NCBI GenBank assembly: GCA_017528675.1
Contig: JAFXOO010000324.1
Span: 1-9,804 of the forward strand
DNA length: 9,804 nucleotides
Source of the DNA: Oscillospiraceae bacterium
GTDB taxonomy: Bacteria; Bacillota; Clostridia; Oscillospirales; Ruminococcaceae
Direction of reading: 5' to 3'
Each line of letters begins with the position of its first letter. The first letter of the stretch is position 1. The notes under the pieces were generated by a model, which saw only the letters and a list, made by a program, of their open reading frames with translations, was not told where the DNA came from and searched no databases. The position numbers and the translations under genes were made by a program. Positions 5,152-9,804 of this stretch are shown piece after piece.

Positions 5152-7551
5152 TTATTGAGTGATGGCTTCCGTCCAGTAGGTCTGGTTATAGATATCCGTG
5201 AAGCGGTACATGATCTTCACAGCGCCGTCACCGACATCCGTGTTGCTGATCTGCATATTGTCCGTCACTGTCATCTGATTGCCGAGGTAGTAGCTGTCCA
5301 GATACTCCTGCTCATAGCTGTAATAATCACAGATGAAATCAAGCGTATCACCCACCTGAAGCTCGGTCATGCTCTTTGCCACGGTATCTGTCTCACCGTC
5401 GATGTAATCTGTCGTTGCGCCGGCGATATAACCCGCCGGATTCTGCGCATCAAACACGATAATCAGGTTCACACGCTCACCGTTGAGCAGCGCCGGAACA
5501 TAACCGCTGATGGTGTACTGGTCATTCTCTGCCTCTGTGGTATCCGTGTGGTAGTACGCAACAACCTGCCCGTTGATGGACAGCCAGTTGCGGTCGGTAT
5601 CTGCCACAAGATTCCCCGCATCATCGAAACTATAGAGATTGTCCATGCCGAGATCCACATACCCGGTGCCGTCATCGTAGAACATGCTCATATCCAGCGT
5701 ATGCACGAGCGACCACTGCGCTTCCGGCAGACTCATGGTGTACTTGCCGTCAGCCGTCTGTTCCCAGACAAGATAGGACGGATCGAAGTAGTTCAGTGAC
5801 AGATAATCTGCCGTCTGTTCATCGGACATGGCACGGTCAGTCATGAAGTCTGTATTCGAGGTATCCAGTCCGTCAATGCCTCTGCCGGAGGAGAGGAAGC
5901 CGTTCAGGAGCTGGCCGATCATCTCCGAGCTGCCGGAGGAACCGCCCAGACTGCCTGCGATATTGAACAGCGAGTTCATGGGCGAGGCTGCGGAAGAACC
6001 GCCCGCAGCAATCTGACCGCTTGTTTCCAGACTTGCAAACTGACGGATGCAGGAGGCATATTCTGCATCCATGCCGATCTGGTCATAGGTCTTGCAGGCC
6101 TTGTCCACATAAGAGGTACGCTTGTACGGGAAGAAGATCGAAATGCCGTAGGCATGGGTCATGTTGGGCGAGGTGCGGTTGTACTTGACCGCATTCTTGA
6201 TGGACTCGGCAAGCTGCCTGCCCTCATCGTTGCCCATATTCTGCGCCAGATCCACAAGATCGACCTGGTCAATCTTGGAGCTCTGTGCAAATTCTCTCGT
6301 AGCATAGCGTGCATCCGAAACGGACTTGTAATCCTGGTTCTGGATACGCTGGGTAAGCGATTTCGAGAACGCTGTCAGATCTCCCGGAACCGTGTTGGAA
6401 AACTCCGCCAGATCGACAACCGACAGTGTGGTTTTCTGTCCCTGGCAGCGCTTTCCGCATTCGGAAACGAAATCATCCACAATGTTCTTACCGATTTCAA
6501 GTGTCGGCATCGAGGGATTCTGTCCGAGCTTGTTGAGCCAGTTGGTATAGTACCAGCCGATGCCCGGCTCTGTCTCCTCAGAGGCAATCATATAATCGGC
6601 ATAGTCATTCAGCATCAGTGCCGTTTCTGCTGTTGCCATCAGGCAGGCATCGAAGCCGATGAAGTCGAACTTCACGCCGCTGTTCTGAAGGGCATTGCGT
6701 ACACCGGCAAGGCTCATCGAGCCCTTGCTCTTGAATTTTTCGTCATAGCCGTAGCCGCTGACAGAACCGCCGCCGTGATCCCACATAATCAGCTCGTAGC
6801 GGTTTGCCGGGAAGTTGGTGGCACAGTAATTGATGAAGCCCGTGAGTGTAGCAGGCTCTGTCATGACCTTCTCGCCATCATCTTTGACAAGGCACTTCAG
6901 GCCGCCGTTTGTCACCTGGTAGATCTGGTTGGTACTGTTGCTGATGCCGGAGGTTTTCCACTTGCTGCAACCGCCGGTGTAGGCAAGGATATTGACATTG
7001 CTGCCCAGGTTCGCAGATGCCATCTCGCTCAGGTCAGAGGAAGCCATGCCGTACTTGGATTCGAGGTCGGTTCCGCACATATAGACCATAATTGTCACAG
7101 TATCCTGGCCGTTTCCGGCGATGGTCGTGTACTTGCCACGGGAGCCGGAGGCCACCGTCTGGTCTACGCTACCTGTCACAGCATCATTCGCAGTACTGCC
7201 ATAATCAGGCATGTCATAATTGTTGAAGCCGGCAGGGGTCTGTCCCTGGCTTGTGCTGCCGGTGTAGCTGCTGTAGTACGAGCCTGTGTCACCGCCGCCG
7301 AGGAGCGTGCCGAGCATACCGCTGCTGCCGCCCTTGCCGCCGAAAATCATAATGGCAACAACGACAAGCAGAATCAGGCCGCCGCCTCCGCCGCCTGCAA
7401 TTGCTGCACGTTTGCCGAAGCCGCCGCCGGAAGGCTGACCATGCCCGCCCTGTCCGACAGGACCGGAGCCGAGTCCGCTGCCTCTGCGGCCGACGCCGCT
7501 TCCGCCGGATGTCACATTCTTGTCTCTTGAACGAGGTCTGTTGGGTTCCAT
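5152..7551 (-). CDS. Membrane-anchored clostripain-family (C11) cysteine protease
   Basis: A 799-residue protein. Residues 1-50 are rich in Gly, Ser and Arg and basic; 51-71 form a short Gly-flanked membrane segment (LILLVVVAIMIF at 59-70), giving a signal-anchor with the catalytic part outside. A low-complexity Gly/Ser/Tyr/Thr linker follows (72-145). The peptidase domain begins at TVTIMVYMCGTDLES (151-165), a typical C11 opening, and contains the catalytic His259 in MWDHGGGS and Cys303 in FDACLMA, both in the expected context. It seems to end around GISIFFPY. Residues after about 530 pass through a Ser/Gly-rich linker into a 200-residue beta-rich C-terminal region I do not recognise. C11 enzymes such as clostripain cut after Arg or Lys and often activate themselves by internal cleavage. 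The start at 7551 follows AGGAGG by five bases. The gene is monocistronic with its own promoter. The substrate is unknown; surface processing or nutrient proteolysis are both possible. Confidence 0.92.
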   Translation of the reverse strand: MEPNRPRSRDKNVTSGGSGVGRRGSGLGSGPVGQGGHGQPSGGGFGKRAAIAGGGGGGLILLVVVAIMIFGGKGGSSGMLGTLLGGGDTGSYYSSYTGSTSQGQTPAGFNNYDMPDYGSTANDAVTGSVDQTVASGSRGKYTTIAGNGQDTVTIMVYMCGTDLESKYGMASSDLSEMASANLGSNVNILAYTGGCSKWKTSGISNSTNQIYQVTNGGLKCLVKDDGEKVMTEPATLTGFINYCATNFPANRYELIMWDHGGGSVSGYGYDEKFKSKGSMSLAGVRNALQNSGVKFDFIGFDACLMATAETALMLNDYADYMIASEETEPGIGWYYTNWLNKLGQNPSMPTLEIGKNIVDDFVSECGKRCQGQKTTLSVVDLAEFSNTVPGDLTAFSKSLTQRIQNQDYKSVSDARYATREFAQSSKIDQVDLVDLAQNMGNDEGRQLAESIKNAVKYNRTSPNMTHAYGISIFFPYKRTSYVDKACKTYDQIGMDAEYASCIRQFASLETSGQIAAGGSSAASPMNSLFNIAGSLGGSSGSSEMIGQLLNGFLSSGRGIDGLDTSNTDFMTDRAMSDEQTADYLSLNYFDPSYLVWEQTADGKYTMSLPEAQWSLVHTLDMSMFYDDGTGYVDLGMDNLYSFDDAGNLVADTDRNWLSINGQVVAYYHTDTTEAENDQYTISGYVPALLNGERVNLIIVFDAQNPAGYIAGATTDYIDGETDTVAKSMTELQVGDTLDFICDYYSYEQEYLDSYYLGNQMTVTDNMQISNTDVGDGAVKIMYRFTDIYNQTYWTEAITQ

Positions 7552-7587
7552 ACAATCCTCCTGCCTTTCGCAGATATTTATACCACT

Positions 7588-7616
7588 ATTTTACACGATT
7601 TTTTTCCCGTTGTCAA
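7588..7616 (-). promoter_or_regulatory. Sigma-A promoter of the clostripain-family gene
   Basis: On the minus strand, a perfect TTGACA (7616-7611), a 17-base spacer and TAAAAT (7593-7588; one mismatch). Transcription should start near 7581, giving a leader of about 30 bases that carries the AGGAGG site. It is divergent from the plus-strand promoter at 7678, with 61 bases between the two -35 boxes. Confidence 0.85.
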
Positions 7617-7677
7617 GAGGAATGCCGTTGAATCCGCATGTTTCTGGTTTTTTCTGCAATTATTTTTCAAAAAACAC

Positions 7678-7706
7678 TTGACAAATCAGACTAAAGCTGG
7701 TATAAT
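7678..7706 (+). promoter_or_regulatory. Perfect-consensus sigma-A promoter driving the structured leader
   Basis: TTGACA (7678-7683), a 17-base spacer, and TATAAT (7701-7706), with no mismatch to consensus. Transcription should begin near 7714. No other convincing promoter is seen before the ATPase gene at 8009; a second TTGACA at 7855-7860 lacks a -10. Confidence 0.92.
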
Positions 7707-7713
7707 AATATTC

Positions 7714-7849
7714 ACAGCCGCAAAATGGCTGTTTATGAAATGGAATGAAGAATCAAGTCTATAAGTGTTTGTAAGGATGAACCGCATGCTTCTGTAGGGA
7801 GTATTGCGCCATGTTGCATCTTATTGATTTGATTCTTCATTCCTTTTTT
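7714..7849 (+). ncRNA. Candidate structured small RNA or attenuator leader, about 136 nt
   Basis: The segment starts at the predicted transcription start of a perfect promoter and ends in an intrinsic terminator, so it should give a discrete transcript of about 136 nt. A 5' hairpin pairs ACAGCC (7714-7719) with GGCTGT (7727-7732) around a seven-base loop. A 15-bp perfect stem then joins 7742-7756 with 7829-7843 across a 72-nt loop. Inside that loop TAAGGATG can pair with CATCTTA (7817-7823) with one bulged G. The long rod with inner bulges recalls 6S RNA in shape, but it is shorter than usual and I see no firm 6S signature. The alternative is the attenuator of the downstream ATPase gene. No family was recognised. 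Confidence 0.55.
7742..7849 (+). terminator. 15-bp inverted repeat followed by T6 (terminator or attenuator)
   Basis: GGAATGAAGAATCAA (7742-7756) and its exact reverse complement TTGATTCTTCATTCC (7829-7843) are followed directly by TTTTTT (7844-7849). The stem is AT-rich and the enclosed loop is 72 nt, which is long for a plain terminator, so inner folding probably assists. It lies 160 bases before the ATPase start, so read-through would be needed for that gene unless an unseen promoter exists. Confidence 0.6.
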
Positions 7850-7858
7850 GCACCTTGA
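7811..7858 (+). CDS. Candidate 15-residue leader peptide overlapping the terminator stem
   Basis: ATG at 7811 opens a 15-codon frame (MLHLIDLILHSFFAP) ending in TGA at 7856-7858. AGGGAG (7796-7801) lies nine bases upstream, an acceptable ribosome binding site. The codons cover the whole 3' arm of the 15-bp stem and the T-run, so a ribosome moving through it would stop the terminator from forming. This is the arrangement expected of a translation-dependent attenuator. The frame is very short and its Leu/Ile/Phe content follows from the T-rich arm, so it may be chance. Confidence 0.28.
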   Translation: MLHLIDLILHSFFAP

Positions 7859-7871
7859 CAATTTACCGCTG

Positions 7872-7965
7872 CACCGACCAGGCTGCGGAAAGTGTGCATT
7901 GCGGTCCTACGGACTTGCGCACCCGCAGATGAAATCCTGCACAGCAGGTGTGAACCGGTGTTTTT
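7872..7965 (+). ncRNA. Candidate three-way-junction RNA element in the ATPase leader
   Basis: Three nested stems fit on paper. P1 pairs CACCG (7872-7876) with CGGTG (7956-7960) and is followed by TTTTT (7961-7965). P2 pairs CTGCGG (7883-7888) with CCGCAG (7923-7928), then after a bulged AAA pairs GTGTGC (7892-7897) with GCGCAC (7917-7922; one G-U), and ends in GTCC-TAC-GGAC (7904-7914). P3 is CCTGC-ACA-GCAGG (7936-7948). Single-stranded joints are 7877-7882, 7929-7935 and 7949-7955. The ATPase ribosome binding site lies about 30 bases downstream. It does not match a riboswitch or ribozyme I know; a hammerhead was considered, but the core bases are absent. Confidence 0.45.
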
Positions 7966-8008
7966 GAATCCATCCCAACGATGAAACTTGTAAAGGAGAT
8001 GTTTACCT

Positions 8009-9804
8009 ATGCAAAAGGAACAGAATAGACCAAACACACTTTACCCGCTTCATACCGAAACCATCGTCAGATATACACAGATGTACCAGCAGCAAGCCAA
8101 ACGTCACGGAGCGGACAGGCTGTCTACCCGCCTTGTAAAATGCGCCTCCGTCCTGGAACCCGGTGAGTTCGTCGGCTGGCAGATGATCGTGCCGCAAAAG
8201 GGTCTTGTCCGCTGCTCGGTCTTCGGTTCCGGCTCTCTCTGCTGCGATGACCTGCTCTGGGCATCCGAAAAGACCGCCAAGGCTGTCAGATGTAAAACAC
8301 CGGGCGGCCAGCTTCCGGCGCTGCCGCACGTCTATGAGCTCTTTCTTCCGGCAGTCTCTGCCGGCAGCACCGCTTCCTCCATCGGATTCGGGGCACAGCC
8401 GTCTGCCGCCTCCGACACAGAACCCGACTGGCCGTTCTACTATTCCTCCCAGTTTGAAGAACTCATCCAGGTAATGCGCATCACAGGCGGCATGCTCCGT
8501 GCTGTAATCGGCCCCGCCGATACGGAATCGCAGAAGCTCTGCCGCAAAAACGTCCTCCAGAATTTCCGTTCAGCAGATGTATCCGTAACCGATTATATCG
8601 GCAAACCGGTACAGATGCGTGTGCTGCTGCGTCTGCCATCCCGCCCGTCCATCCGTCTGCGCACAGTTCTGAACGAAGCCTGCAAGGAGGCCGTCCTGCG
8701 CAGCCTGGGTACAATCGACCAGTCCGAGGCTGCTGCGGTGTGGAACGACCCGTTGCAGCAGGCGCCTGTGCTGCCCGATTATGCCGCCCGTATCCTCATG
8801 CTGGAGCCGGAACTGCACGAGCCGGTCGTTGGCATGGAAATCTGCAAGGAAGCCATGAAGAAAATCCCCGCAAGCCACAAAAACACCAGGGAACCCGGAG
8901 CCGTCCTGATCGGAAAGGCAGAAGATACAACCGGTGTACGCCGGAAAATCACAATCGGTGAACTGGATCTGAAGCGCCATTTCCAGATCGTCGGACAGAC
9001 CGGAACCGGCAAATCCACTTTGCTTGCGACATTGATTCTCAGTGCAATCGAGCAGGGACACGGTCTGACCTTCTTCGATCCGCACGGCAGCACCATTGAT
9101 ACTATCCTGCGCTCGGTTCCGGAAAAATACGCCGGCAAGATCCGGGTCGTCCGCATTGGTGATGCCGATAATCCCGTGCCGCTGAACATCTGGGACAGCG
9201 ATGATCCGGAGAAGGAAGAACGGAATATTTCGGATCTCTGCGAGCTGTTCGGGGATATCTTCAATCCGCCCGGCGAAATCTTTGTCGGCCCACGATACGA
9301 ACGATGGCTCTCGACCTTCGCCAAGGCATCCATAGCGTTCCTCGGAAAGCAGGCTTCCCTCGAAAGTATTTCCGTCATTTCCCAGAGCCAGGACAACATG
9401 CTGCTGGTCTGCAAGGCAATCACCGGCAGATACCCGGAGCTGATCGAAACCATCCGGCAGGAATACGGCACCGACCGGAGCAACGATTTTCAGAGCACCC
9501 TCAACTGGTACCTGTGCAAATTCCAACGCCTGACATCTGTCGAACAGCTCCGAAAAACCCTCGGCGCCGGAACCAATGCACTGGACTTCCCCAATACGAT
9601 TGATACGGACACCGTAACGCTGATCGACCTTGCAACTCCCGTGATCGGCACCCATGCCGCAAGAATCATCGGTACATTACTCCTGATGAAGCTCTGGAAT
9701 GCCGTCACTGCAAGAAAGGAGCGTGACCGCACGCATCTGGTGGTGGTCGATGAGGCTTCCCTGTTCCAGACAAACCCCATGCCCCGCATGCTTGCAGAAT
9801 CCCG
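8009..9804 (+). CDS. HerA/VirD4/VirB4-like P-loop ATPase of a DNA-transfer or defence module (partial)
   Basis: The frame is open from ATG 8009 to the right window edge; 598 full codons are visible and the C-terminus is missing. AAAGGAG (7992-7998) precedes the start by ten bases. Residues 1-315 form an N-terminal domain without a catalytic motif that I recognise, with mixed alpha/beta character. The ATPase core starts around 318: FQIVGQTGTGKSTLLATLI holds Walker A at 329-336 (Lys335, Ser336), then GLTFFDPHGSTIDTIL (352-367), PLNIWD (391-396), and Walker B LVVVDEAS (577-584) with Asp581-Glu582. DPHG-type spacing and the LATPVIGTHAARIIGTLLLM stretch (541-560) are typical of the FtsK-HerA superfamily used by type IV coupling proteins, conjugation ATPases and HerA translocases. 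It is probably cytoplasmic: no membrane segment is seen, which fits VirB4 or HerA better than a membrane-anchored VirD4. It follows a long structured leader. Partner genes lie outside the window, so conjugation versus phage defence cannot be settled. Codon use resembles that of its neighbours. Confidence 0.85.
   Translation, partial: MQKEQNRPNTLYPLHTETIVRYTQMYQQQAKRHGADRLSTRLVKCASVLEPGEFVGWQMIVPQKGLVRCSVFGSGSLCCDDLLWASEKTAKAVRCKTPGGQLPALPHVYELFLPAVSAGSTASSIGFGAQPSAASDTEPDWPFYYSSQFEELIQVMRITGGMLRAVIGPADTESQKLCRKNVLQNFRSADVSVTDYIGKPVQMRVLLRLPSRPSIRLRTVLNEACKEAVLRSLGTIDQSEAAAVWNDPLQQAPVLPDYAARILMLEPELHEPVVGMEICKEAMKKIPASHKNTREPGAVLIGKAEDTTGVRRKITIGELDLKRHFQIVGQTGTGKSTLLATLILSAIEQGHGLTFFDPHGSTIDTILRSVPEKYAGKIRVVRIGDADNPVPLNIWDSDDPEKEERNISDLCELFGDIFNPPGEIFVGPRYERWLSTFAKASIAFLGKQASLESISVISQSQDNMLLVCKAITGRYPELIETIRQEYGTDRSNDFQSTLNWYLCKFQRLTSVEQLRKTLGAGTNALDFPNTIDTDTVTLIDLATPVIGTHAARIIGTLLLMKLWNAVTARKERDRTHLVVVDEASLFQTNPMPRMLAES

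Noticed and set aside
6154..7530. 458-codon open frame on the plus strand opposite the protease gene
   Set aside because: It is antisense to a well-recognised protease, has no ribosome binding site or family motif, and its His/Cys/Ala-rich composition is that of a shadow frame.
7735..7764. Nine-codon frame MKWNEESSL in the leader
   Set aside because: No ribosome binding site precedes the ATG and it is too short to judge.
7742..7843. A small transposon-like element (MITE) bounded by the 15-bp inverted repeats
   Set aside because: No target-site duplication flanks the repeats; the T6 directly after the right arm and the perfect promoter upstream point to an RNA hairpin instead.
7855..7860. 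Second TTGACA as a -35 box close to the ATPase gene
   Set aside because: No -10-like sequence is found 16-18 bases downstream; that stretch is GC-rich.
7872..7960. Hammerhead ribozyme in the three-way junction
   Set aside because: The core CUGANGA and GAAA joints are not in the required places.
8570..9655. 361-codon open frame on the minus strand opposite the ATPase gene
   Set aside because: It is antisense to the Walker A/B-bearing ATPase and shows no recognisable domain or start signal.
1..9804. CRISPR array, tRNA, rRNA, insertion sequence or integrase
   Set aside because: No regularly spaced repeats, no cloverleaf with a CCA-type end and no transposase or integrase motif was seen on either strand.

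Overview
The window looks like chromosomal DNA from a moderately GC-rich gut-type Firmicute, most likely Ruminococcus or a close relative. The grounds are strong GGAGG-type ribosome binding sites, near-consensus sigma-A promoters, a clostripain-type (C11) secreted protease, an ECF sigma/anti-sigma pair of clostridial style, and a lipoprotein-like sensor or solute-binding gene. The genus is an inference from protein style, not a match.

Layout. (1) Positions 1-2479, minus strand: a tightly packed operon of an ECF sigma factor, a single-pass membrane protein that is probably its anti-sigma factor, and a large exported beta-propeller-like protein that runs off the left edge and may continue into a solute-binding domain. 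An ECF-type promoter candidate (2517-2545) suggests autoregulation. (2) Positions 2662-5148, plus strand, divergent from the first operon: a strong sigma-A promoter, a LuxE-like acyl-protein synthetase (2715-3836) overlapping a LuxC-like acyl-CoA/acyl-protein reductase (3833-5089), then a clear intrinsic terminator. The pair should activate a carboxylic acid and reduce it to an aldehyde. No luciferase, LuxD or acyl carrier protein gene is present. (3) Positions 5152-7551, minus strand: a membrane-anchored clostripain-family cysteine protease with its own sigma-A promoter (7588-7616). (4) Positions 7678-9804, plus strand: a perfect-consensus promoter, about 300 bases of highly structured untranslated sequence, then a long ORF for a HerA/VirD4/VirB4-like P-loop ATPase that runs off the right edge.

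The 7678-8008 leader is the most interesting part. It holds a 15-bp perfect inverted repeat closing a 72-nt loop and followed by T6. A 15-codon ORF overlaps the 3' arm and the T-run. A second element folds on paper into a three-way junction and is followed by T5. This could be a small RNA gene, a translation-dependent attenuator, or a new cis-regulatory RNA controlling a DNA-translocating ATPase of a mobile or defence module. I could not match either RNA to a family I know.
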